From positions 1 to 64,000 of the forward strand of contig JAYRKT010000004.1 in NCBI GenBank assembly GCA_041905595.1: a stretch of 64,000 nt of DNA, in the 5' to 3' direction. The translations under genes and the position numbers were made by a program. The stretch comes from Aliitabrizicola sp041905595. GTDB taxonomy: Bacteria > Pseudomonadota > Alphaproteobacteria > Rhodobacterales > Rhodobacteraceae. Of this stretch, positions 1 through 7,987 are shown piece after piece. The first letter of the stretch is position 1. Each line of letters opens with the position of its first letter. The notes under the pieces are model-generated. The model had not been told where the DNA came from and ran no database searches. It saw only the letters and a list, made by a program, of their open reading frames with translations.

Positions 1-1
1 C

Positions 2-1900
2 TCGGGGGCCTGGCAGGACCGTGTGCAGCGTCCCGAGACGCTGGCAAACTACGGCATGCTCGACATCATGGGCGAACGGCAGAAGGCGCAGATGAAGGTC
101 GTCCTCGCCCAAGCGGGCGCCCAGGCCGCGACGGCGCCCAAGGGCAGCCCTGTCCAGCAGGTCGGCACGCTCTACAACGCCTTCCTTGACACCGCCGCCC
201 GTGACGCCGCCGGCATGACGCCGCTCCAGCCCCAGCTTGACGCCATCGCCGCCATCCAGTCGAACGACGATCTGGTGCGTTATCTGGCGACCTCCTGGAT
301 CAACACATCCGCCCCTCCGGCCCTGATCGAACTGAAACCGGATATCGGTTTCGCGGACAGTTCGCAGTACGTGATGATGGTGTATGCGGGAGCATTCGGC
401 GTTCCCTTCGACGATGTTCTGGCCGAACCGCCGGAGGGTCCCCGCCGCTCTGCCTACAAGACCTACCTGACGCAGGTGCTGCAGGTGGCGGGCTATGACC
501 CGACCGAGGCCGCGCGCATGGCGGACCTTGCCACGTCGATCGAATCCGCACTGCAGCCCGGCAAGCTGAACCCGATCGAGGCCAACGAGCCGGTGATGGT
601 CAACAACCCGATCACAGTCGAGGCGATGCAGGCACAGATCCCCGAACTGGACTTGCAACTCTATCTCGACACGATCGGCATTCCTAAGCCCGGCGAGATG
701 AACCTGATGGAGCCGCGCTACTTCGCCGGCCTGTCCAAAGTTCTGCGTGAGCACAGCCTGCAGGACATCAAGGACTACATCACGGTCCTGACCATCGCCG
801 GATATTCGGGTGTCCTGTCTACCGCCTTCGACGAGCCGACGCGCGCTTGGTCTGCCGCTTTGTCGGGCGTGCCCGTCCTGCCCTCGATGGAAGAGCGCGG
901 CCTGGCCCTCGCCGTCGGCGCGCTCGGCCATCCGGTCAGCCAGATCTACGTCAAGGATTTCTTCACCGACGAACAGAAGGCCGGCGCGACCGAATTGATC
1001 GGGCAGATTGTTGGGGCCTTCAAGGCGCGCATTCCCACGCGCGACTGGCTGACCGAGGCCACCCGCAGCCAGGCGATGGCCAAGGTCGATGCCCTGACCG
1101 TGCGCGTCGGATACCCCGACACCTGGATCGACTTCTCGGGCGTCGAGATCGGCCCCGACCTTGTGACGAACCTGAACGCGACCGCCGCCTTCCAGAACCG
1201 CCGGGCGCTGGCGAAGTTCGGCAAGCCCGTGGTGCTGGACCAGTTCTCGACCAAGAACACTTATGCCGTCGCCCAGAACGCCGCCTACAACCCGCAACTG
1301 AACGGCTTCGAGATTCCGGCCGCGATCCTGCAGGCGCCGATGTACGACCCGGACAAGGACTTCGCCGTGAACGTCTGCCGGATCGGCGCGGTCATCGGCC
1401 ATGAACTGACCCACGGCTTCGACAGCATGGGGCGCCAGTTCGACGCACAGGGCAACATCCGCGACTGGTGGACGCCGGCCGATGCCGAGGCCTTTAACCG
1501 GCAGGCGCAGAAGCTGATCGATCAGGCCAATGCCTATGAGGTCCTTCCCGGCCTGATGGGCAATGGCGCGATCGAGGTCGGCGAGAACATGGCCGATGTC
1601 GGCGGCCTGACCCTGGCGATGGATGTCCTGCAACAGCACTTGGCCCAGCATCCGGACCAGAACGTCAAGATCGACGGCCTGACCCCCGAGCAGCGCTGCT
1701 TCCTGTCCTGGGCGCAGCTCTGGACGACCAAGAGCTCTGACGAGTTCCTGCGCCTCATCATCGCCAACGATCCGCACCCGCCGGGGCCCTACCGGGCGGT
1801 CGCCGCGCCCCAGAACCTTGACGCCTTCTATCAGGCCTTCGGGATCAAGGAAGGCGACCCGATGTGGCTGCCGCCCGAGAAGCGGGTTCAGGCGTGGTGA
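2..1900 (+). CDS. M13 family zinc metallopeptidase (5' end outside window)
   Basis: Neprilysin-like zinc endopeptidase, probably periplasmic or lipoprotein-anchored as is usual in the family. The frame is open from the first bases of the window, so the start and any signal peptide lie upstream; about 633 codons are visible and roughly 40-60 residues are missing. Seen: the zinc motif HELTH at visible residues 467-471, the third-ligand motif GENMAD about 60 residues later (Glu near 528), the substrate-binding NAxY-type motif NAAYNP before them, and a C-terminal PxxPYR-like region ending DPMWLPPEKRVQAW. All are in family order with family spacing, so it should be active. It converges on the dimethylglycine dehydrogenase-like gene across a hairpin. 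Physiological substrate unknown. Confidence 0.95.
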   Translation, partial: SGAWQDRVQRPETLANYGMLDIMGERQKAQMKVVLAQAGAQAATAPKGSPVQQVGTLYNAFLDTAARDAAGMTPLQPQLDAIAAIQSNDDLVRYLATSWINTSAPPALIELKPDIGFADSSQYVMMVYAGAFGVPFDDVLAEPPEGPRRSAYKTYLTQVLQVAGYDPTEAARMADLATSIESALQPGKLNPIEANEPVMVNNPITVEAMQAQIPELDLQLYLDTIGIPKPGEMNLMEPRYFAGLSKVLREHSLQDIKDYITVLTIAGYSGVLSTAFDEPTRAWSAALSGVPVLPSMEERGLALAVGALGHPVSQIYVKDFFTDEQKAGATELIGQIVGAFKARIPTRDWLTEATRSQAMAKVDALTVRVGYPDTWIDFSGVEIGPDLVTNLNATAAFQNRRALAKFGKPVVLDQFSTKNTYAVAQNAAYNPQLNGFEIPAAILQAPMYDPDKDFAVNVCRIGAVIGHELTHGFDSMGRQFDAQGNIRDWWTPADAEAFNRQAQKLIDQANAYEVLPGLMGNGAIEVGENMADVGGLTLAMDVLQQHLAQHPDQNVKIDGLTPEQRCFLSWAQLWTTKSSDEFLRLIIANDPHPPGPYRAVAAPQNLDAFYQAFGIKEGDPMWLPPEKRVQAW

Positions 1901-1917
1901 CCGCCTAAAATGCGAAA

Positions 1918-1938
1918 GCCGGTGCGATCCGCACCGGC
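1918..1938. terminator. Hairpin between convergent genes
   Basis: A perfect 9-bp stem (GCCGGTGCG / CGCACCGGC) with a 3-base loop lies between the stop codons of the M13 peptidase and the oxidoreductase gene. On the minus strand it is followed by TTTCGCATTTT, so it best fits a terminator for the minus-strand gene, but it could serve both. Confidence 0.6.
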
Positions 1939-2006
1939 CTTCCTGACTCATTTGCTTGCCATACGGATGCTGTACGGAAACCCGACGGCTTCCCTACAGC
2001 CCGTTT

Positions 2007-4496
2007 TCAGCCATCCACCCGGATGCGGGCGTTCGTCGGGTCGAAGGGGCTGTCCTCGACCACCTCGGCATTCCACAGCTCGCGCAGCATCCTGACCTGC
2101 AGCTTCTGGCCCACCTGCGCCAGGTCCGGACGGACATAGCCCATGCCGATCTGCTTGCCGAACGCCACCGAATAGCCGCCCGACGTGAGGCGCCCGATCT
2201 TCTCGCCGTTCAGCACCAGCGCCTCCTTGCCCCAGGGGTCGGCATCGGCCGGGCCGTCGATCAGCACCGTCACGCATTTGGCGCGAATGCCGGTGTCGAG
2301 CATCGCCTGCTTGCCGGTGAAGTCCTTGGACATGTCGATGAACCGGTCGAGACCGCCTTCCAGCGGCGTCGCATCCCGGCCCAGTTCGTTGCCGAAGGCG
2401 CGGTAGGATTTCTCTTGCCGCAGCCAGTTCTGCGCCCGAGCGCCCACTAGCTTCAGCCCGTGCTTTTCGCCCGCCGCCATCAGTTGATCCCAGAGGTAGT
2501 TCTGCATCTCGATCGGGTGATGGAGTTCCCAGCCCAACTCGCCCGTATAGGCCACTCGGATCGCGTTGACCGGGCACATGCCCAACTCGATCTTGCGCGC
2601 CGACAGCCACGGGAAGCGCTTGTTGCCCAGCACCGTCTCGGGATCGGCGTCCTTGACGATTTCCTTCAGGATCGCGCGGGAATTCGGCCCGGCGATCGCG
2701 TAGACGCCCCATTGGGTGGTGACGTCGTGAATGTCGATGTAACCGCCACCCGCCGCCATGAAGTCATCGGCCGATTTCTGCAGGAAATCATAGTCGTAAG
2801 CCGTCCATGCCCCGGCCGAGACGAGGTAGTATTCGTTCTCTTTCAGCCGGACGATGGTGTATTCCGTGCGCACGGTGCCGTGGTCGGTCAGAGCATAGGT
2901 CAGGTTGATACGGCCCACGCCCGGCAGCTTGTTGCAGGTGAACTTGTCCAGGAACGCCGTCGCCCCCGGCCCGCGCAGCAGGTGCTTGGTGAAGGCCGAA
3001 GCGTTGATGAGACCCGCCGTCTTGCGGATCGCCTGGGCCTCCAGCACCGCATATTCCCACCAGCCGCCGCGGCGGAAGGACCGCGAGTTGTGGTCGTCGA
3101 ACCCGATCGGTGCGTAGTAGTTCGGCCGTTCCCAGCCGTTCACCTGCCCGAACTGCGCGCCCGCCGCCTTTTCGCGGTCGTAGGAGGGCGAGGTGCGCAG
3201 CGGCCGGCAGGCTTCGCGTTCCTCGTCCGGGTGGTGCAGGATGAAGACGTGGTCGTAGCATTCCTCGTTCTTGCGCGCGGCGTATTCGGTCGTCATCCAG
3301 TTGCCGTAGCGCTTGGGGTCGAGCGAAGCCATGTCGATCTCGGCCTCGCCCTGCGTCATCAGCTGGGCAAGGTAATAGCCGGTACCGCCCGCCGCGGTGA
3401 TGCCGAAGCTGAAGCCTTCTGCCAGCCACATGTTGCGCAGGCCCGGCGCCGGGCCGACCAGCGGGTTGCCGTCAGGGGTGTAGCAGATCGGGCCGTTGAA
3501 ATCGTCTTTCAGACCAACGCTTTCCGAGGACGGGATGCGGTGGATCATGCTCATGTATTCGGCCTCGATCCGCTCAAGATCGAGCGGGAAGAGGTCGGCA
3601 CGGAACGACTCCGGCACATCGTAGAGGAACCGCGCCGGGGCGCCCTTTTCATAGGGGCCAAGGATCCAGCCGCCGCGTTCCTCGCGGACATACCACTTCG
3701 CGTCGGCGTCGCGGAGCACCGGATGCTGCGGGTTGGTCTTGCGCCATTCGACCAGCGCCGGATCGGGCTCGGTCACGATGTACTGGTGCTCGACCGGGAT
3801 CGCCGGGATCTTGATGCCCAGAAGCCGCGCCGTGCGCTGCGCGTGGTTGCCGGTGGCGGTCACGACATGCTCGGCGGTGATGTCGAAGGTCTCCTCGCCC
3901 GGAACCAGCATGCCGCCCTTCTCAACCATCCGCGAGCAGGACACGATCCATTCCGACCCGGTCCAGCGATAGCCGTTGACCTGAATCTTCCGTTCGATCG
4001 TCGCGCCAAGCTGGCGCGCGCCCTTGGCCATCGCTTGCGTGACGTCAGCCGGGTTGATGTAGCCGTCCTGCGGGTGGAACAGCGCGCCCTTCAGGTCCTC
4101 GGTCCGCACCAGCGGCCAGCGGTCCTTGATCTCTTTCGGGCTGAGGAACTCGTGATAGACACCCGCAGTCTCGGCGACGGAGGAATAGAGCATGTACTCG
4201 TCCATCCGCGCATCGGTCTGGGCCATACGCAGGTTGCCGACCACGTAGAAACCGGGGTTCAGGCCCGTCTCGGCCTCGAGCCCCTTGTAGAAATCGACCG
4301 AGTACTTGTGGATATGGGTCGTGGCGTAGCTCATGTTGAACAGCGGGAGCAAGCCCGCCGCATGCCAGGTCGAGCCCGAGGTCAGCTCGTCCCGCTCGAT
4401 CAGCATCGTGTCCCAGCCCGCCTTCGCGAGGTGGTAGGCGATGCCGGTTCCAACCGCACCGCCGCCGACGACCAGTGCCTTGACATGGGTTTTCAT
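2007..4496 (-). CDS. FAD-dependent dimethylglycine/sarcosine dehydrogenase-like protein with GcvT domain
   Basis: 829 residues. An N-terminal FAD-binding DAO domain (GGGAVGTGIAYHLAKAG near residues 10-26, then an E-R-D adenosine-binding end) is followed by an FAO_M linker and GcvT plus GcvT_C folate-binding domains over the last ~400 residues. This is the layout of dimethylglycine and sarcosine dehydrogenases, which oxidatively demethylate N-methylglycines and pass the one-carbon unit to tetrahydrofolate in the cytoplasm. The chosen ATG has GGAG 7 bases upstream; an upstream in-frame start is possible but the added residues look non-coding. The exact substrate (dimethylglycine, sarcosine or another N-methyl amine) cannot be read from the sequence. 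A palindrome lies in its promoter region. Confidence 0.9.
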   Translation of the reverse strand: MKTHVKALVVGGGAVGTGIAYHLAKAGWDTMLIERDELTSGSTWHAAGLLPLFNMSYATTHIHKYSVDFYKGLEAETGLNPGFYVVGNLRMAQTDARMDEYMLYSSVAETAGVYHEFLSPKEIKDRWPLVRTEDLKGALFHPQDGYINPADVTQAMAKGARQLGATIERKIQVNGYRWTGSEWIVSCSRMVEKGGMLVPGEETFDITAEHVVTATGNHAQRTARLLGIKIPAIPVEHQYIVTEPDPALVEWRKTNPQHPVLRDADAKWYVREERGGWILGPYEKGAPARFLYDVPESFRADLFPLDLERIEAEYMSMIHRIPSSESVGLKDDFNGPICYTPDGNPLVGPAPGLRNMWLAEGFSFGITAAGGTGYYLAQLMTQGEAEIDMASLDPKRYGNWMTTEYAARKNEECYDHVFILHHPDEEREACRPLRTSPSYDREKAAGAQFGQVNGWERPNYYAPIGFDDHNSRSFRRGGWWEYAVLEAQAIRKTAGLINASAFTKHLLRGPGATAFLDKFTCNKLPGVGRINLTYALTDHGTVRTEYTIVRLKENEYYLVSAGAWTAYDYDFLQKSADDFMAAGGGYIDIHDVTTQWGVYAIAGPNSRAILKEIVKDADPETVLGNKRFPWLSARKIELGMCPVNAIRVAYTGELGWELHHPIEMQNYLWDQLMAAGEKHGLKLVGARAQNWLRQEKSYRAFGNELGRDATPLEGGLDRFIDMSKDFTGKQAMLDTGIRAKCVTVLIDGPADADPWGKEALVLNGEKIGRLTSGGYSVAFGKQIGMGYVRPDLAQVGQKLQVRMLRELWNAEVVEDSPFDPTNARIRVDG

Positions 4497-4584
4497 GGGC
4501 AGACTCCGTCCCGAAAGATTTGGCCCATAGATGCCCGATCGTGCCGCCAGCGGGCAAGATACGCCGACCTTTGGCGTCCGAAAA

Positions 4585-4604
4585 CGACATGTGCGACATG
4601 TCGC
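4585..4604. promoter_or_regulatory. Palindromic operator-like site, two CGACATGT copies
   Basis: CGACATGT occurs twice with a 9-bp period (4585-4592 and 4594-4601). The second copy sits in a perfect 12-bp palindrome, GCGACATGTCGC (4593-4604). It lies about 90 bp upstream of the dehydrogenase start and 45 bp upstream of the chosen DUF2946 start, in the divergent intergenic region. A dimeric regulator site is inferred; the regulator is unknown. Confidence 0.4.
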
Positions 4605-4648
4605 AGGCGGCACTTGACCAGGAAGCACGCAACGCGTTAGCCCGAGAC

Positions 4649-5038
4649 ATGACCCGGCCTGCGCCCATATCTGGTTTCCTCGACCGTCTGGTTCTGGCGC
4701 TGATGGTTGCCGTCGTCACAGCGGGGTCGCTTCTGCCCGCCGGATGGATGCCGACACGGAGTGCCGAAAACAGCTTCACGCTGGAACTCTGCACGCCCGA
4801 CGGTCCCCGCGAGGTCAGGATGCCGCTGCCCGGCGGCAGCTCCCCCACGCATGACGACCAGTCACAGACCTGCATCTGGGCGCTGGCACAAGCGGCGGTC
4901 CTGCTGGCCGATGCTCTCGCGCTGCCGGCGGCGCCATCGGCGCTGGTTGCAGCGGTCGAGCTCCCTTCAGAAAGCCACCTGATCGCTGCCGGGGTCGCCC
5001 TGAAACCCGCATCGCGGGCACCTCCTGCCCTGACCTGA
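4649..5038 (+). CDS. DUF2946-like small membrane/secreted protein
   Basis: About 129 residues from the chosen ATG. A hydrophobic N-terminal segment (LVLALMVAVVTAGSLLPAG) is followed by the DUF2946-like signature: LPAGWMP, then LELCTPDG, then a later CIWALAQAAV segment. Family function is unknown, but members commonly sit beside TonB receptors or PepSY proteins in copper- or iron-responsive loci, which fits the PepSY gene 42 bases downstream. Earlier in-frame ATGs exist at 4520, 4589 and 4598; the 4649 start was preferred because it places the hydrophobic segment near the N terminus and keeps the palindrome at 4585-4604 in the promoter. Its Shine-Dalgarno is weak, so the start is uncertain. 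Confidence 0.65.
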   Translation: MTRPAPISGFLDRLVLALMVAVVTAGSLLPAGWMPTRSAENSFTLELCTPDGPREVRMPLPGGSSPTHDDQSQTCIWALAQAAVLLADALALPAAPSALVAAVELPSESHLIAAGVALKPASRAPPALT

Positions 5039-5080
5039 TCGACCTCGTTTCCAAAGATCACAGTCAGACAGGAGAGTGGC

Positions 5081-6487
5081 ATGGTCGCCCTCGACAATGA
5101 CGGGCTTCGCGCGCCCGTCGAACCCAACCGCGCGAACAGGCTCTATTTTGCCGCCTGGAGGTGGCATTTCTATGCGGGGCTCTATGTGGCGCCCTTCCTC
5201 ATCATGCTGGCGACGACCGGCCTCATCATGCTCTATTCGGCCGCCTTCATCGGGCGGAATGGCGAACGGATGACCGTTGCCGTGACAGGAGCGCCGGAAG
5301 CTACTACCGCCCTAGCGAAGGCCGCAGTCGGCGCAGTGCCGGGCGGCACGGTCTCGCAATATCTGGAACCGATCGGCCCCGGACATGTCGCGGTGTTTCG
5401 CGTCGACGTCGGGGACGTGGCGACGGCCGTTCAGGTCAATCCCTTCACGGGAGAAGTACTTGGCACCTCGTCCTGGGGGAACGGCCTCTATGACCTTGCC
5501 GACAAGATCCACGGCACGTTGTTGATCGGCACGGTCGGAGACCGCCTGATCGAGATCGCGGCGGGCTTCGGTATCCTGCTGCTGGTGACCGGCATCTACC
5601 TTTGGTGGCCCCGGAACGGTCAGCGCCTTGGCGCGGCGTTGATCCCGAACCTGACAGCACGCGGCCGGTCGCTGTGGAAATCCCTGCACCAGTCGATTGG
5701 CTTTTGGATTTCTGCGATCCTTCTGGTCTTCCTGATCTCCGGCATGTCCTGGACTGGTGTCTGGGGCGAGAAATTCGTGCAGGCCTGGAGCACGTTCCCG
5801 GCCGAAAAATGGGACAACGTGCCCCTGTCGGATGCGACCCATGCCAGCATGAACCATGACGGCATCAAGGAAGTGCCGTGGGGTCTGGAAGAAACACAGA
5901 TGCCGATGTCGGGCTCCGACGCCGGATCTGTCGCAATAGAGAAACCGGTGACGCTGGACAGCGTGGTGGACTATGCCCGCTCGCTCGGTTTCGTCGGTCG
6001 GTTCCAGCTGAACCTTCCCGCCAACGAAACCGGCGTCTGGACGATCAGCCACGATTCGATGAGCAAGGACGGACCGAACCCTCCGTCCGACCGCACGGTG
6101 CATATCGACCAATACACCGGCAAGATTCTGGCCGATATCCGCTACGCAGACTACTCGGCCTATGCGAAGGCGATGGCTTGGGGCATCGCCTTCCATGAAG
6201 GTGACATGGGCAACTGGAACATCGTGTTCAACACGCTGTTCTGCCTGTCGGTGATCTTCATGGCCATTTCCGGCCTGGTAATGTGGTGGAAGCGCCGTCC
6301 GGCTGGCGCAGCGCGGCTGGCTGCACCGCCCCTGCCGGTGGACATGCCCTTGTGGAAAGGCGCCGTGTTCTTCGCCCTACTTCTGTCCCTTGCATTCCCT
6401 CTGGTCGGGCTCACCCTGCTCGCGGTCATCGCAGTCGATGCGGTCGTCCTGCGCTTCCTGCCGGGGCTGCGAGGCGCGCTAAGCTGA
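5081..6487 (+). CDS. PepSY-associated TM helix domain protein (PiuB-like)
   Basis: 468 residues with the PepSY_TM layout. A first TM helix follows the WRWHFYAGLYVAPFLIML motif (about residues 26-45), then a PepSY-like periplasmic region, a central TM near 155-175 (GFGILLLVTGIYLWWP), another near 205-225, a second extracytoplasmic region, and C-terminal TMs at about 375-400 and 425-455. The family is associated with iron/siderophore or copper uptake and possibly reduction at the inner membrane. AGGAG sits just upstream of the ATG. It follows the DUF2946 gene, suggesting a two-gene metal-related unit; no TonB receptor is present in the window. Confidence 0.85.
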   Translation: MVALDNDGLRAPVEPNRANRLYFAAWRWHFYAGLYVAPFLIMLATTGLIMLYSAAFIGRNGERMTVAVTGAPEATTALAKAAVGAVPGGTVSQYLEPIGPGHVAVFRVDVGDVATAVQVNPFTGEVLGTSSWGNGLYDLADKIHGTLLIGTVGDRLIEIAAGFGILLLVTGIYLWWPRNGQRLGAALIPNLTARGRSLWKSLHQSIGFWISAILLVFLISGMSWTGVWGEKFVQAWSTFPAEKWDNVPLSDATHASMNHDGIKEVPWGLEETQMPMSGSDAGSVAIEKPVTLDSVVDYARSLGFVGRFQLNLPANETGVWTISHDSMSKDGPNPPSDRTVHIDQYTGKILADIRYADYSAYAKAMAWGIAFHEGDMGNWNIVFNTLFCLSVIFMAISGLVMWWKRRPAGAARLAAPPLPVDMPLWKGAVFFALLLSLAFPLVGLTLLAVIAVDAVVLRFLPGLRGALS

Positions 6488-6493
6488 ATGAGA

Positions 6494-6520
6494 GGGGCGC
6501 GGCGGCACGCCGCTGCGCCC
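6494..6520. terminator. GC-rich hairpin between convergent genes
   Basis: An imperfect GC-rich inverted repeat (GCGGCG / CGCCGC core flanked by GGGC and GCCC) lies between the PepSY stop and the chrR stop. There is no clear T-run; a bidirectional stop is plausible but weakly supported. Confidence 0.4.
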
Positions 6521-6550
6521 TTCCGGAAGATCCTTGCAGTTTGCCCCGCA

Positions 6551-7189
6551 CTAGATCCGCAGGAAGGGCTGGGCCAGACGGGGGATCAGGCTGCGAAACC
6601 GCAGCGGCGCGTCGGTTGCCGCAAGGCAGATGCAGGCCTCGCCGCTCTCGGCCACGGGTGTGTGCTCAAGATCCTCGGAAGCGATCTCGACATCGCCGGG
6701 ACCGAAGCGATCCGTCTCGTCGCGGAAGGCGCCTTGCAGGACCAGGGTCAGTTCCATGCCACGGTGGCCATGGTCGGGCACAGACTGTCCGGCCGGAATG
6801 TAGAGAAGCCGGGCCGTCGCAGCCTTGTCCGTGGGCAGGATCGCCTGCTTGACCCCCATGCCGACAGGACGCCAGCGAACGGCATCAAGATCGCCGCCGA
6901 CATAGTCGGTCAGCGGCGCCGGCAAGGCCGCGGGTCGACGCGGCGCCGCGGAAACCGCGCGCGTCTGCGGCAGCGCCAGGATCCGGGCCAGCATGTCATC
7001 CATCGGTCCGGAAGATGCCGATGCAGCCTCGACCAGCGCGCCGCCCACGGCGTCGAAGGCCGCGGCGCGGGCGCGGCAGTCGTCGCACATCGACAGATGC
7101 GTGGCCACAATCAGGCCAAAGGCCTCGGGCAATTCTCCAGCCGAGTAGGCCATCAAGAGTTGATCGGAAAGGTGGTGGCGGATGGTCAT
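6551..7189 (-). CDS. chrR: Anti-sigma factor ChrR (zinc anti-sigma plus cupin)
   Basis: 212 residues. It binds and inhibits RpoE in the cytoplasm; in Rhodobacter sphaeroides singlet oxygen triggers its turnover. The N-terminal zinc anti-sigma domain has His6, His31, Cys35 and Cys38 (HLSMCDDC), the same ligand positions described for R. sphaeroides ChrR. The C-terminal cupin carries His140, His142, Glu146 and His176 (PDHGHRGMELTL, DLEHTP), matching the second metal site of the family within one residue. It lies 9 bases after the rpoE stop on the same strand, so it is expected to be co-transcribed with and autoregulated by RpoE. Confidence 0.95.
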   Translation of the reverse strand: MTIRHHLSDQLLMAYSAGELPEAFGLIVATHLSMCDDCRARAAAFDAVGGALVEAASASSGPMDDMLARILALPQTRAVSAAPRRPAALPAPLTDYVGGDLDAVRWRPVGMGVKQAILPTDKAATARLLYIPAGQSVPDHGHRGMELTLVLQGAFRDETDRFGPGDVEIASEDLEHTPVAESGEACICLAATDAPLRFRSLIPRLAQPFLRI

Positions 7190-7198
7190 GGTCGTCTT

Positions 7199-7741
7199 TC
7201 AGCTCATCTTCCGGCGCAGTCGATCCAGCGCCAGACGGATACGGGACTTGATCGTGCCAAGCGGCAGGCCGGTCTCGGCGGCGATCTGGGAATGGGACAG
7301 CTCGCCGAAATAGGCGCGCTCGATAAGGACGCGCTGGTTTTCCGGCAGGTCGGCCAGTGCGTCGACCAACCGTCGGCTTTCCTGCTGCATCTCGAAAACA
7401 TCGGCCTGATCCGGCTCATCCTCGGGGCCCCAAGGCAAGTCCTCAGGTTCCGGGCGACGCGACTTGCGCAATGCGTCGATGCGGCGGTTGCGGGCGATGG
7501 TGAAGATCCAGGTCGAGACGCTCGCCCGGCTTGGATCATAGAGATGCGCCTTCTGCCAGAGCGTGGACATGACATCCTGGGTACATTCCTCGGCCTGGGC
7601 GTCAGTGGCGCCCGACTTGCGCAGGAAGGCCCTGACGCGCGGGGCGAAATGCGCAAAGATCTGTGAAAAGGCCTGCCCGTCGGCATTGTCGCGGACCCTG
7701 AGGACCAGCGCCGACCAGTCAGCCTCGCCTTCCAACCGCAT
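7199..7741 (-). CDS. rpoE: ECF sigma factor RpoE (singlet-oxygen type, ECF11)
   Basis: 180 residues from the chosen start. Sigma70 region 2 (FAHFAPRVRAFLRKSG, then the TWIFTIARNRRIDALR core) and region 4 (FGELSHSQIAAETGLPLGTI, then SRIRLALDRLRRKM) are both intact. It drives the photo-oxidative stress regulon and is held by ChrR encoded just downstream. The ATG at 7741 has AGGAAAGG at good spacing and matches known RpoE N termini. A further in-frame ATG at 7849 lies almost at the predicted transcription start, which would allow a leaderless 216-residue form; the shorter start is preferred. Confidence 0.95.
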   Translation of the reverse strand: MRLEGEADWSALVLRVRDNADGQAFSQIFAHFAPRVRAFLRKSGATDAQAEECTQDVMSTLWQKAHLYDPSRASVSTWIFTIARNRRIDALRKSRRPEPEDLPWGPEDEPDQADVFEMQQESRRLVDALADLPENQRVLIERAYFGELSHSQIAAETGLPLGTIKSRIRLALDRLRRKMS

Positions 7742-7854
7742 GGTCGCCTTTCCTGTCCGCTGCGGTCGAATGCCCCGCTCCGGCAAAGGATAGCCGGGCT
7801 GCCCGAACGGTGCATCCGCTTTCTCGAGAGGTGTCATGTCGAAGCTCATGACCG

Positions 7855-7883
7855 GTTTACGGGGGACCGGGGCAACCGGATCA
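7855..7883 (-). promoter_or_regulatory. RpoE-type promoter for rpoE-chrR
   Basis: On the minus strand TGATCC (7883-7878) is followed by exactly 18 bases and then TAAAC (7859-7855). This matches the RpoE promoter pattern known from R. sphaeroides (TGATC, 18-base gap, TAA). Autoregulation of rpoE is inferred. Confidence 0.75.
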
Positions 7884-7925
7884 CCGCGATGGAACAACTT
7901 TCCAGGGGGCGCAGGTCCGGCCTGG

Positions 7926-7954
7926 TGATCTGGCCGCGGTCCCGCCGCGTAACA
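7926..7954 (+). promoter_or_regulatory. RpoE-type promoter for the FAD oxidoreductase operon
   Basis: TGATCT (7926-7931) is followed by exactly 18 bases and then TAACA (7950-7954), upstream of the ATG at 7988. It diverges from the rpoE promoter 43 bases away, putting the whole five-gene operon under RpoE by inference. Confidence 0.7.
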
Positions 7955-7987
7955 CTCATCAAGATTGCAGGAAAGGCCCACCATATC

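Noticed and set aside
2460..4640. A 726-residue open frame opposite the dehydrogenase
   Set aside because: It lies fully antisense to a well-supported FAD/GcvT gene, has no recognisable motif, and is Arg/Val-rich as expected for a shadow frame at high GC.
5312..6196. A 294-residue open frame opposite the PepSY gene
   Set aside because: Arg/Pro/Asp-rich shadow of a clearly coding membrane protein.
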